Positions 24,314 through 32,374 of a stretch of DNA of 32,374 bases are shown here, one piece after another; positions within the stretch are counted from its first letter, which is position 1; every line of letters starts with the position of its first letter. Location of the stretch: positions 1 to 32,374 of the forward strand of contig CAZXBG010000029.1 of NCBI GenBank assembly GCA_964638865.1. Reading direction: 5' to 3'. The notes below the pieces were generated by a model. That model searched no databases. It was given only the letters and a program-made list of their open reading frames with translations, and was not told the DNA's origin. The stretch is from UBA7236 sp964638865. Lineage in GTDB: Bacteria; Bacteroidota; Bacteroidia; Chitinophagales; BACL12. The position numbers and the translations under genes were made by a program.

Positions 24314-24415
24314 AAGTAGCATGTTTTTACTGGTAGCAGGTGTTATATTTTGTTAAAACGCTATTAAATCAGGCATTTCAACCATTGAAAAAATATTCTT
24401 ATTTTTCCGACAATT

Positions 24416-26677
24416 ATGAAAACCCGCCTATTTTCTTTTATTTTCTTATGTTTTGGCAGCCATTCCTTAACGGCACAATCTCCTTATCAACCTTATAGAA
24501 CGGCCACGGAGATAACGCTGGATGGTCTTTTAAATGAAGCAGAATGGTCGTTAACTCCGGTGGAGTTTGATTTTATGCAGGAAGGGCCTGATCCGGGGGC
24601 GGCACCAACGGAAAGAACAGAGGTGCGCATACTATATAATGATACCTATTTATTTGTAGGTATAACAAGTTATGATTCAGAACCGGACAAATTGATTAGA
24701 CTGGAAATGGAGCGCGATTTTCCTTTAGGGCAGGATGATGGCACAGGATTTATTATAGATCCCTATCACGATAAAATTACAGGGTTAACCTTTGTCGCAA
24801 ATACTTTGGATGCCCGTTGGGATGCACAGGTTACACAGGATGGTGGCGGATTAAATGATTCCTATAATACTTTTTGGGAGGCGCGAACATATATAGGTGA
24901 TTTTGGATATTCAACGGAATACAGAATTCCCTTTTCTTCTTTGCGATTTGAACAAAAAGAAGAAGTGATAATGGGTTTTAGGATAGCAAGATTAATTAAA
25001 AGGAAAAATGAATTAATTACCTATCCTAAATGCGACCCGAATACAGAAAATACATGGACCAATCTTTCCTATGCAAGGGAAATTGTTTTCAAAGATCTGA
25101 AAAGCAGAAACCCCTTATATATCAGCCCTTATATCATTGCAAATTATTATGAAGAAAATGTATTGAATGCCGAAGGAACGGAATATGAAAAAAATTCCAA
25201 TTTTATGACGCGTAAACATTTTTTTGAAAATGAAACACTAGATAAAATTGTAAGTAATATTGGTGTGGATGCGAAATATGGACTCTCTAAAAATTTAACG
25301 CTCGACCTAACAATAAATACAGATTTTGCGCAAGCGGAGGTAGATGATAGAATTATAAATCTTTCCAAATACGAAGTAAATCTTCCCGAAAAAAGAAGTT
25401 TTTTTCTGGAATCTGCCAATCAATTGAGTTTTGGATTTCCTTCCGGAAACGAATTATTTATTACGAGAAGAATAGGCAATGAAAATGGCGTAATTGTTCC
25501 GATAATAGGAGGAGTAAGACTTACCGGGAAAGTAAATGAATGGCAAATAGGTGCATTAAATATGCAGACAAAAGGTGTGGAGTCTGCAGCTATTTCACCA
25601 CATAATTTCACAGTTTTAAGAACACGCAGGGATATAGATTCTCTTGGTAGTTTTGTAGGAGCTATTGTGTGCAACAGGTCCAATACCGATACCTCTGCAT
25701 TGTCGAATCAATCGTTTGGAATTGATTTTGTTAAAAGATTAAATCAACAATTTACTATTGAGGGAGGGTTAATGAATACTTTGGATAATTTTGATACACC
25801 CGACTTTTTGGAGAGTTTATACTTTCATACCGGTTTTTTTCAATCGGCTACAAGGGGATTTATTTATAATGCAACGTTAGATATTGTTGGACAGCATTTG
25901 AATCCTGTTATGGGATATTTAGATGCAAATGATTACGGTTCTGTAAAGGGTACGCTGAAATATCAATGGAATTTAAAGAACAGTAAACTTTTAAATTATT
26001 TTTATATTTCTACTTTTAATAAATACAGATGGAAAATTGAAAACGGAGGCGCGGAAACAATTGCCAATGATCTTTATACCGGAATTAACTTTAAAAACGG
26101 AGCTGCCATCGATATTTCGGTTATTGAATTTAAACAGGACTCTCTTTTCTTCGATTGGGAGCTCGACCAACGCAATGCAATTTCCGCAGGAGTATATAAA
26201 ACATTTAATACTGCAATAACACTTGTTTCTCCCCAACAATCCAATTATACAGCATCCATTTATACAACCTATGGTGGATTTTACGGCGGAGAACGATTAT
26301 ATGTACAGCCTGATATTACTTATTGGGTAAATAAACATTTTAACGTATCACTCACCTACGAATACAATCATATCACCTTTGAAAAATATCTTGCGGAAGA
26401 AAAAAATACCTTATACGAAAGCAATTTAATACGTCTTGGATTGGTATATAATTTTACCACAAGATATTCGCTTAAAACATATTTTCAATACGATGATCTT
26501 AGTCAGCAAACGAGCACCAATATTCGATTTCGTTATAACCCGAAAGAGGGAACTGATCTTTTTGTTGTAATAAATCAGGGAATAAATAATTATCGCACAA
26601 GGCTGGATCCGAAATTACCCTATATTAACAATGAGGCTTTTACAGTTAAGTTTACTAAAACTTTTGGAGGAGATTGA
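24416..26677 (+). CDS. Outer-membrane-type protein: CBM9-like domain plus DUF5916-like barrel
   Basis: 753 residues. Signal peptide 1-20 (LTAQ). Residues about 28-200 are a carbohydrate-binding family 9-like domain: ITLDGLLNEAEW, RTEVRILYNDTYLFVGITSY, DDGTGFIIDPYHD, and STEYRIPFSSLRF. Residues 220-753 resemble DUF5916: IGVDAKYGLSKNLTLDLTIN, TDFAQAEVDDRIINLSKYEV, PEKRSFFLESANQ, then many amphipathic strands ending in KFTKTFGGD, as expected of a beta-barrel with a C-terminal strand. Proteins of this family are widespread in Bacteroidota and of unknown activity; sugar binding is only inferred from the fold. It is divergent from the PadR gene with a 141-base gap. Confidence 0.8.
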   Translation: MKTRLFSFIFLCFGSHSLTAQSPYQPYRTATEITLDGLLNEAEWSLTPVEFDFMQEGPDPGAAPTERTEVRILYNDTYLFVGITSYDSEPDKLIRLEMERDFPLGQDDGTGFIIDPYHDKITGLTFVANTLDARWDAQVTQDGGGLNDSYNTFWEARTYIGDFGYSTEYRIPFSSLRFEQKEEVIMGFRIARLIKRKNELITYPKCDPNTENTWTNLSYAREIVFKDLKSRNPLYISPYIIANYYEENVLNAEGTEYEKNSNFMTRKHFFENETLDKIVSNIGVDAKYGLSKNLTLDLTINTDFAQAEVDDRIINLSKYEVNLPEKRSFFLESANQLSFGFPSGNELFITRRIGNENGVIVPIIGGVRLTGKVNEWQIGALNMQTKGVESAAISPHNFTVLRTRRDIDSLGSFVGAIVCNRSNTDTSALSNQSFGIDFVKRLNQQFTIEGGLMNTLDNFDTPDFLESLYFHTGFFQSATRGFIYNATLDIVGQHLNPVMGYLDANDYGSVKGTLKYQWNLKNSKLLNYFYISTFNKYRWKIENGGAETIANDLYTGINFKNGAAIDISVIEFKQDSLFFDWELDQRNAISAGVYKTFNTAITLVSPQQSNYTASIYTTYGGFYGGERLYVQPDITYWVNKHFNVSLTYEYNHITFEKYLAEEKNTLYESNLIRLGLVYNFTTRYSLKTYFQYDDLSQQTSTNIRFRYNPKEGTDLFVVINQGINNYRTRLDPKLPYINNEAFTVKFTKTFGGD

Positions 26678-26743
26678 TAAACGTTATTTTAGGTTTATTC
26701 AAAAGCGGGCCTAAATTAATCGAATAATTCTCCTCATTAAAAA

Positions 26744-27592
26744 TCAGTGTAACTCCAAACCCGGCATATCCACTTTCTTAATCATCCACCAACCAAATTC
26801 CTGTGTTAATACAAATTGTCCATTACCGGTAAACTCAAGATTCTCTTTTGTTTCTGTAAATACATTGTATTTTAGACTAAATTTTACCAATCCAAATTCA
26901 TTGTCGTTTTCAAGCGAAGTTATTTCAAAATCTTCTAAGGTTCTTGTTGGAAATGCTTCGAAATAATTGGTAAGTGCTGGCGACAACATACGTTTAAATT
27001 TACTGTCGTCACTTTCGTCATATAAAAGATCTGAACTCTCTATCACACATTGATCATATCGTTCTCCGCCGGGATAAGAGTCGCGGAAAATATAATCGAT
27101 AAATTCGTTACACCTGTTGCGAATATCATAAGGGTGGTTCGGATGAAATTCCTCATAAATAAAATTGAGTGTCCAACCTGGCAAACGCATATTGTCAATT
27201 GCATGATCAAATAATTCTTCTGTAATAAATGTATATAACAAACGCACTTCACCGCTATATTCGGCAAGAACACCTACCACTATTCCGTTTTCTTCCAACA
27301 GATTACAAAGTTTCAGATGCGCTTCAACCATTTGCTCGTCTGTCAAATGCGCTGCAGGTATAAAATCCGGTTTTCCGATATAATCGAACAATTTTATCTG
27401 CTCTTTATCTGCATATAGTTTTTCAAATGCAATTACATTGTCCAAAAATTGTTGCTCAATTTTGGGTGGAAGCGCTGTAGAATTCAATCCGAATTGAGCT
27501 CCGTATTCCATTTCGAGTTTTAATTTTTTTACTTCATTTTCCGCGCGCAGATCATCGTCATGCGTTATGGCGGGTTTGTTTTTTTCGGGCAT
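26744..27592 (-). CDS. Conserved-looking soluble protein of unknown function
   Basis: 282 residues, no signal peptide or membrane helix, quite acidic. A charged helix (15-35) is followed by helical and mixed segments. Features include LFDYIGKPDFIPAAHLTDEQ, a central VLAEYSGEVRLLYTFITEELF, and WTLNFIYEEFHPNHPYDI. The last 85 residues are beta-rich, ending GNGQFVLTQEFGWWMIKKVD, which looks like the end of an NTF2-like fold, though this is only an impression. I do not recognise the family. Codon use fits the neighbours. The gene is convergent with the DUF5916-type gene (66-base gap, no clear terminator) and divergent from the lectin-repeat gene. Confidence 0.6.
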   Translation of the reverse strand: MPEKNKPAITHDDDLRAENEVKKLKLEMEYGAQFGLNSTALPPKIEQQFLDNVIAFEKLYADKEQIKLFDYIGKPDFIPAAHLTDEQMVEAHLKLCNLLEENGIVVGVLAEYSGEVRLLYTFITEELFDHAIDNMRLPGWTLNFIYEEFHPNHPYDIRNRCNEFIDYIFRDSYPGGERYDQCVIESSDLLYDESDDSKFKRMLSPALTNYFEAFPTRTLEDFEITSLENDNEFGLVKFSLKYNVFTETKENLEFTGNGQFVLTQEFGWWMIKKVDMPGLELH

Positions 27593-28094
27593 AACAAAAT
27601 ATTTAATGCTAAAATATTTGTAATTAAGATATGCTGTTAATTAGTTTTCTAATTAATCGACTAAATCAATAGATTATAAACGAAGAGAAATGATAAAATG
27701 AAAAATAGGTGTCTGGAAAAACATAGCGTTTTCAATATATAAACGTGTATAAGCGGTTATAACCGTTTCACACATTTAAGTTTAAAATTGTAGCACTTTT
27801 TTTCAAATCAACTTCAAAAGAGGTTTGTTTTCTTGCAGATCTTACCTAAGATGAAGATTGATAACTCCTAATAGAATTGATGCATTTTTTTATTAGTTCT
27901 TTTCGCAAAAATGATCACGCCGCTTTTTTCTAGAAAAATCCGGCTATATTTTTCTTTCATTGAGCTTTCAAATAATAGTTTTTGAAGAACATCAAAACTT
28001 TTTTGAACAATAATTTGAATCTTTCCAATAAAAACTTAACAATAATTTTGATTTTTTAACATATAACCGTAATTTTAAATAAAATACTACTGTT
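27593..28094. other. 500-base divergent intergenic region with palindrome
   Basis: No gene is seen. A perfect 12-base palindrome CGGTTATAACCG at 27754-27765, within an AAGCGG...CCGTTT context, is a possible operator. TAATTTTG (28043-28050) matches the -7 consensus and lies 44 bases before the ATG at 28095; no good -33 box at 17-21 bases was found. The remainder is AT-rich. Confidence 0.4.
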
Positions 28095-31049
28095 ATGAGA
28101 AAATTTATACTTTCCAATTTCTTACTATTGGTCTTGCTGGGCAGCACAAGTGCTGTTTTTGCACAGATCGACCCACCCTGTTTGGTACCGGGTGCGGCCT
28201 TATGCGACAATTTTGATTCCTATACTGCAGGTGACCCGGTTGGTCCGGGAGCTTCCTGGTGGACCACCTGGAGTGGCGTGGAAGGCGGAGCAGAAGACGG
28301 CTTGATAAGCACTGATCAAGCCTATTCAGGAGCAAATTCTATGTTGGTTTCTGAAGGTGGCGTTAACGACATCATTCTAAAATTAGGTGACCTCAGCAGC
28401 GGCAAATGGCGCCTGGAATGGCAAATGTATGTACCTGACCTAAAAACAGGTTATTACAATATCCAGGAAACAGAAGTGCCGGGTGTAGCCTGGAACCTGG
28501 AATTACTATTCGGCCTGAGTGCTGTAGGGGTACCCTCCACTTCAGGCGATGGCATCGTTTCCATTCCTATCGGCGGACCTGATTTTACTTATCCCGTAGC
28601 GGATTGGTTTCTTTTGGAACATATCATTGATCTGGATGCCGATATCATCGATGTTTATCTTAACGGATCACTCATTTTCAGTGATGTATATATGGGAAAC
28701 ATTGGCTCCATCGATTTTTATTCCATTGATGCAAATAACAGGTATTATATTGATGACGTATTATTAAAAGAATTCCTGCCTGCTGCAGCTTGTGCTATTC
28801 CGGGAGCAATTTTCTGCGATAATATCGACACGTATACTGCCGGCGATTATGTTGGACCTTATGCAGATTGGTGGTCAACATGGAGTGGTGTGGAAGGAAC
28901 GGCAGAAGATGGAATTGTTAGTGATGAATATGCATATGCAGGGGAAAATTCAGTTTTAATTCCGGAGGGCGGAGTTACCGATGTTATACTAAAACTTGGA
29001 AATCTTAGCAGCGGATATTATCGTTTGGAATGGCAAATGTATGTTCCTTCCGGTAAAATGGCATATTATAATATTCAGGAAACAGAAGTGCCGGGAGTTG
29101 CATGGAATCTCGAATTATATTTTGGTGATATTACGTCCGGTGAAGGCGAATTTACAGTTCCTGCTGCTGGACCAACTTTTACCTATCCTGTTGATCAATG
29201 GTTTAAAGTGGAACATTTAGTTGACCTCGATGCAAATACAATCGAAGTTTACATTGATGGTATTTTAGTTTTAAGTGATGCTTATGCAGGCAATTTAGGA
29301 GGAGTAGATTTTTATTCCGCAAGTGCAACAAACAGATATTATCTTGATGATATTTTATTTATTGAAGCAGACCTTCCAGTGCCATGTGCTATTCCGGGTG
29401 CAATTTTCTGCGACAATATCGACACGTATACTGCCGGCGATTATGTTGGACCTTATGCAGATTGGTGGTCAACATGGAGTGGTGTGGAAGGAACGGCAGA
29501 AGATGGAATTGTTAGTGATGAATATGCATATGCAGGGGAAAATTCAGTTTTAATTCCGGAGGGCGGAGTTACCGATGTTATACTAAAACTTGGAAATCTT
29601 AGCAGCGGATATTATCGTTTGGAATGGCAAATGTATGTTCCTTCCGGTAAAATGGCATATTATAATATTCAGGAAACAGAAGTGCCGGGAGTTGCATGGA
29701 ATCTCGAATTATATTTTGGTGATATTACGTCCGGTGAAGGCGAATTTACAGTTCCTGCTGCTGGACCAACTTTTACCTATCCTGTTGATCAATGGTTTAA
29801 AGTGGAACATTTAGTTGACCTCGATGCAAATACAATCGAAGTTTACATTGATGGTATTTTAGTTTTAAGTGATGCTTATGCAGGTAACCTCGGTGGTGTA
29901 GATTTTTATTCTGCAAGCGGAACTAACCGTTATTATCTTGATGATATTTTATACACTGAAATTTTAGGTGCTGAACCTTGTGCCATTCCGGGTGCAATTT
30001 TCTGTGATAATATCGATACTTATTCTGCAGGTGATCCTGTTGGTCCTTATGCTGATTGGTGGTCAACATGGAGTGGTGTGGAAGGTACTGCAGAAGATGG
30101 AACCGTTAGTGATGAAGAATCTTTTTCAGGTGATAATTCCGTTTTAATTCCTGAAGGTGGAGTTACCGATGTTATTTTAAAACTTGGAAACAAAAGCACA
30201 GGTAATTATCGTTTGGAATGGCAAATGTTTGTTCCGGATGGAAAATCGGGATATTATAATATTCAGGAAACAGAAGTTCCCGGAGTTGCATGGAATCTCG
30301 AGTTGTATTTTGGTTTAGCCACTTCAGGTGAAGGCGAATTTACTGTTCCTGTTGGACCTTCATTTTCTTATCCTGTAGGTGAATGGTTCCTTGTAGAACA
30401 TCTTGTTGATCTTGATGCAAATACCATAGATGTATATATTGATGGTATTTTAGTTTTAAGTGATGTTTACACCGGTAATTTAGGGGGAGTGGATTTTTAT
30501 TCCACCGGTGCTGATAACCGCAGTTATCTGGATGATATTCTCTTTATTGAAGAAGCCGGAACTCCTACAACCTATTATCAGGATGCTGATGGTGATGATT
30601 ATGGTAATGCCGCTGTATCTATGGATGTAGTTGGTGATCCACCTGCAGGTTATGTTGCCGATAATACAGATTGTGACGATACCAATGCCGCCATCTATCC
30701 CGGTGCAACAGAAATTGCAAATGGTCTTGATGATGATTGTGATGGTCAGATAGATGATGGCGTTATTGCTATTGAAGATTTGAATGCACATCTTATTTTC
30801 ATGAACATTTATCCTGTGGCTTCAGATGGTAATTTTATATTGGAAATTATTAATACTTCCATGGAGAATAATACTGTTTTGAATATTTATAACAGCGCAG
30901 GTCAGTTAGTTTACAACGAAATTATTGTTGCAACTAATGGAAAAATTGTAAAAAATATCAATATCGAAAATAATGCATCCGGTATTTATCAGGTGCAATT
31001 AATTTCCGGAACAGATGTATTAAATAAGCAAGTAGTTATTCAAAAATAA
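28095..31049 (+). CDS. Secreted protein with four lectin-like repeats, MopE-type motif and T9SS type A sorting domain
   Basis: 984 residues. Signal peptide 1-23 (VFAQ). Four tandem units of about 200 residues start at Cys29, Cys233, Cys431 and Cys629, each opening C-x-x-PGA-x-x-CDN. Each has WSGVEG, a YYNIQETEVPGVAWNLEL core and a closing YLDDIL strand, as in concanavalin/LamG-like jelly rolls. Residues 827-888 form a MopE-like putative metal-binding motif: YYQDADGDDYGN, NTDCDDTNAAIYPGA, NGLDDDCDGQIDDG. Residues 904-984 are a Por-type sorting domain (FMNIYPVASDGNF, LNIYNSAGQLVY, ending KQVVIQK). It should be exported by the type IX system and anchored or released outside. The first unit is the most diverged and looks GC-richer than the others. 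Ligand unknown. Confidence 0.86.
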   Translation: MRKFILSNFLLLVLLGSTSAVFAQIDPPCLVPGAALCDNFDSYTAGDPVGPGASWWTTWSGVEGGAEDGLISTDQAYSGANSMLVSEGGVNDIILKLGDLSSGKWRLEWQMYVPDLKTGYYNIQETEVPGVAWNLELLFGLSAVGVPSTSGDGIVSIPIGGPDFTYPVADWFLLEHIIDLDADIIDVYLNGSLIFSDVYMGNIGSIDFYSIDANNRYYIDDVLLKEFLPAAACAIPGAIFCDNIDTYTAGDYVGPYADWWSTWSGVEGTAEDGIVSDEYAYAGENSVLIPEGGVTDVILKLGNLSSGYYRLEWQMYVPSGKMAYYNIQETEVPGVAWNLELYFGDITSGEGEFTVPAAGPTFTYPVDQWFKVEHLVDLDANTIEVYIDGILVLSDAYAGNLGGVDFYSASATNRYYLDDILFIEADLPVPCAIPGAIFCDNIDTYTAGDYVGPYADWWSTWSGVEGTAEDGIVSDEYAYAGENSVLIPEGGVTDVILKLGNLSSGYYRLEWQMYVPSGKMAYYNIQETEVPGVAWNLELYFGDITSGEGEFTVPAAGPTFTYPVDQWFKVEHLVDLDANTIEVYIDGILVLSDAYAGNLGGVDFYSASGTNRYYLDDILYTEILGAEPCAIPGAIFCDNIDTYSAGDPVGPYADWWSTWSGVEGTAEDGTVSDEESFSGDNSVLIPEGGVTDVILKLGNKSTGNYRLEWQMFVPDGKSGYYNIQETEVPGVAWNLELYFGLATSGEGEFTVPVGPSFSYPVGEWFLVEHLVDLDANTIDVYIDGILVLSDVYTGNLGGVDFYSTGADNRSYLDDILFIEEAGTPTTYYQDADGDDYGNAAVSMDVVGDPPAGYVADNTDCDDTNAAIYPGATEIANGLDDDCDGQIDDGVIAIEDLNAHLIFMNIYPVASDGNFILEIINTSMENNTVLNIYNSAGQLVYNEIIVATNGKIVKNINIENNASGIYQVQLISGTDVLNKQVVIQK
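28791..29978 (+). repeat. Two near-identical 594-base tandem units inside the lectin-repeat gene
   Basis: Unit 2 (28791-29384) and unit 3 (29385-29978) have a period of 594 bases. Bases 28821-29290 and 29415-29884 are identical over 470 positions. Unit 4 (29979 to about 30560) keeps the 594-base register with many substitutions; unit 1 (28179-28790) is 612 bases and more distant. Confidence 0.93.
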
Positions 31050-31080
31050 TTATTCCGTTTATTTAAAATAAATTAAAAAA

Positions 31081-31112
31081 AGATCCCGTCATTTTGACGG
31101 GATCTTTTTTTT
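31081..31112. terminator. Strong bidirectional Rho-independent terminator
   Basis: AGATCCCGTC (31081-31090) and GACGGGATCT (31096-31105) form a perfect 10-base stem with a 5-base loop, followed by Ts to 31112 and preceded by a run of A. It can serve both the lectin-repeat gene and the convergent epimerase-like gene ending at 31170. Confidence 0.92.
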
Positions 31113-31169
31113 GGGAAAACCGGAATATATTTCTAATGAATATTTTATTAAAGAATGCGGATGACCTAT

Positions 31170-32072
31170 TTAAATATCCTTCATCACCTCTTCAATTTTC
31201 GAATATTTAAAATGAAAACCTGCCGCAATTAATTTTTGCGGAATCACCCATCTGCTTTTCATAATTAATTCCGTTTCTGTTCCGATCAAAAAAGCACCAA
31301 AGGCTAAAAACCAACGTGGAGTTGGTATTCCGAAAGTTATTCCCATTGCTTTTCTGATTGCACGCATAAACGCATCATTATTCAACGGATAAGGTGAGGA
31401 AATATTAAAAATGCCGTTCATATTTTCGTTTGCGGCTAAAAATTCTATACTTCTCGCTATATCTTCCACATGCACCCAACTCATCATTTGTTCTCCGTGA
31501 CCCATTTTTCCACCCAAACCAAATCGCACAAGATTCTTAAATCGCAGGATTACACCGCCTTCAATTCCAAGGGTTATTGCCATACGCAAAACAATTTTTC
31601 TGGTATGCTGAACATTTTGTTCATAAAAACATTTTTCCCATGCCTTACAAACATCCATACTGAAATCACTTCCAATTTCTCCGGTTAATTCATCCTGTGG
31701 ATAATCATCTGCATGCCTGTAAATAGTTGCCGAAGCAGCATTGAACCAAATTTTTGGAGGATGTTGTAAAGTATTAATCGCAGTCCCTAAAATTGTTGTT
31801 GACCGAATGCGCGATTCCAGAATTTCCTTTTTATTTTTTTCTGTATAACGACAATTTACACTTTTACCGGTCAGATTAATTAGCATATCGGCATTTTCCA
31901 AAACATCCTTCCAGTCCCCTAATGATCTTGCATCCCAAAACACGTATTTAATTTTATTTTTGGGGGGATGTTGCTGACGCGATAGAATAATAATTTCATT
32001 TCCTTTTTCAGCAAAATATTCAGCAAGATAAGTCCCGATAAATCCGCTTCCGCCTGTTATTACAATTTTCAT
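31170..32072 (-). CDS. TIGR01777-family NAD(P)-binding epimerase-like protein
   Basis: 300 residues, full length for the family (YfcH/SDR39U1 group). The Rossmann motif is GGSGFIGTYL (7-16). DMLINLTGKSVNCRYTEKNK is the family signature, with ESRIRSTTIL after it. WFNAASATIYRH replaces the usual YxxxK region of extended SDRs, and SWVHVEDIARSIEFL follows. The C-terminal DUF1731-like part begins near PTPRWFLAFGAFLIGTETEL and ends with SRWVIPQKLIAAGFHFKYS. It is cytoplasmic; the reaction is unknown for most members. Monocistronic, ending at the shared terminator. Confidence 0.9.
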   Translation of the reverse strand: MKIVITGGSGFIGTYLAEYFAEKGNEIIILSRQQHPPKNKIKYVFWDARSLGDWKDVLENADMLINLTGKSVNCRYTEKNKKEILESRIRSTTILGTAINTLQHPPKIWFNAASATIYRHADDYPQDELTGEIGSDFSMDVCKAWEKCFYEQNVQHTRKIVLRMAITLGIEGGVILRFKNLVRFGLGGKMGHGEQMMSWVHVEDIARSIEFLAANENMNGIFNISSPYPLNNDAFMRAIRKAMGITFGIPTPRWFLAFGAFLIGTETELIMKSRWVIPQKLIAAGFHFKYSKIEEVMKDI

Positions 32073-32204
32073 ATTAATTAATTTTATTGTTTACGAAGCC
32101 TTTTGTTCCTGGAAATTTATTTTAAACATTTAAATATTATCAAATTACGGTGTTAATTTTTTTTAGACATTATTCTAAATCCAACCATTTGTTTTCCCTT
32201 GTCC

Positions 32205-32374
32205 CTTTTTTCGTTACGCACGGACTAAAGTCCGTGGTTACAAGATGTATCGTCCCTTCAGGACTTTTAGTTATCGAAACAATTAAAATGATAGTTTTAA
32301 TTATTTGTTAATCTGCATCTTCTACATTTTTTTATCTTTTTTTATCCGCTCAATCCGCGTCATCAGCGTTCCCC
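32205..32374. repeat. Interspersed hairpin repeat, copy C, running off the window
   Basis: A diverged copy of the units at 20883 and 21353. The CACGGAC-TAAA-GTCCGTG hairpin (32219-32236) is intact. The second hairpin has a G-to-A change (GTCCCTTCAGGAC), and the AT-rich part is altered. It ends with TCAATCCGCGTCATCAGCG. The unit continues beyond the window. Confidence 0.82.

Noticed and set aside
26678..26743. Terminator between the convergent genes ending at 26677 and 26744
   Set aside because: Only a weak TTAGG/CCTAA pairing with a long loop is visible, without a T-run.
28996..29814. Two identical 74-codon frames (28996-29220 and 29590-29814)
   Set aside because: They are shifted-frame shadows of units 2 and 3 of the lectin-repeat gene; their identity only reflects the 470-base duplication.

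Overview
The window looks like a chromosomal stretch from a Bacteroidota bacterium, probably an environmental or draft genome because it carries a 100-N scaffold gap. Evidence for the phylum: two proteins end in the T9SS type B (gliding-motility, CHU_C) sorting domain and one in a type A (Por) sorting domain; there is a fused alpha/beta 2-oxoacid dehydrogenase E1, a PadR-PspC pair, an ECF sigma factor with a TonB-like anti-sigma protein, a CBM9-like/DUF5916-type protein, low-GC DNA, and TAnnTTTG-type -7 promoter boxes. No tRNA, rRNA, CRISPR array, prophage or intact transposase was seen.

Layout. 0.15-3.0 kb, minus strand: a membrane-anchored SGNH-like protein after an ECF sigma/anti-sigma-TonB pair. 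3.1-5.9 kb: a divergent NhaD-type antiporter and LutB-like lactate-oxidation protein sharing a 108-bp promoter region. 5.9-8.6 kb, plus strand: an OmpA-domain protein, then a cluster of three small related genes of unknown function (one only 58 codons), closed by a terminator. 8.7-10.7 kb: the fused E1, apparently on a near-leaderless mRNA. 10.8-10.95 kb: an unexplained element with nested inverted repeats. 11.1-14.4 kb, minus: a hybrid TPR histidine kinase with HPt and a single-domain response regulator. 14.35-15.05 kb: the decayed junction of a second copy of that kinase/regulator pair. 15.1-20.7 kb, minus: two large T9SS type B secreted proteins. 20.9-21.7 kb: non-coding repeats interrupted by the gap. 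21.7-24.3 kb, minus: PadR - PspC - four-helix membrane protein. 24.4-26.7 kb: the DUF5916-type protein. 26.7-27.6 kb: an unknown protein. 28.1-31.05 kb: a secreted protein with four lectin-like repeats, two of them sharing 470 identical bases. 31.2-32.1 kb: a TIGR01777-type epimerase, followed by another copy of the repeat at the right edge.

Themes. Much of the window concerns the cell surface: T9SS cargo, OmpA-like, TonB-like and outer-membrane barrel-type proteins. It also shows repeated local duplication: the small-gene cluster, the kinase/regulator relic, the internal lectin repeats and the hairpin repeat family. The strongest candidates for something undescribed are the small-gene family at 7.5-8.5 kb and the structured element at 10.84-10.95 kb. 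I do not see a clear new defence or mobile system. All assignments are from reading sequence; no database search was run.
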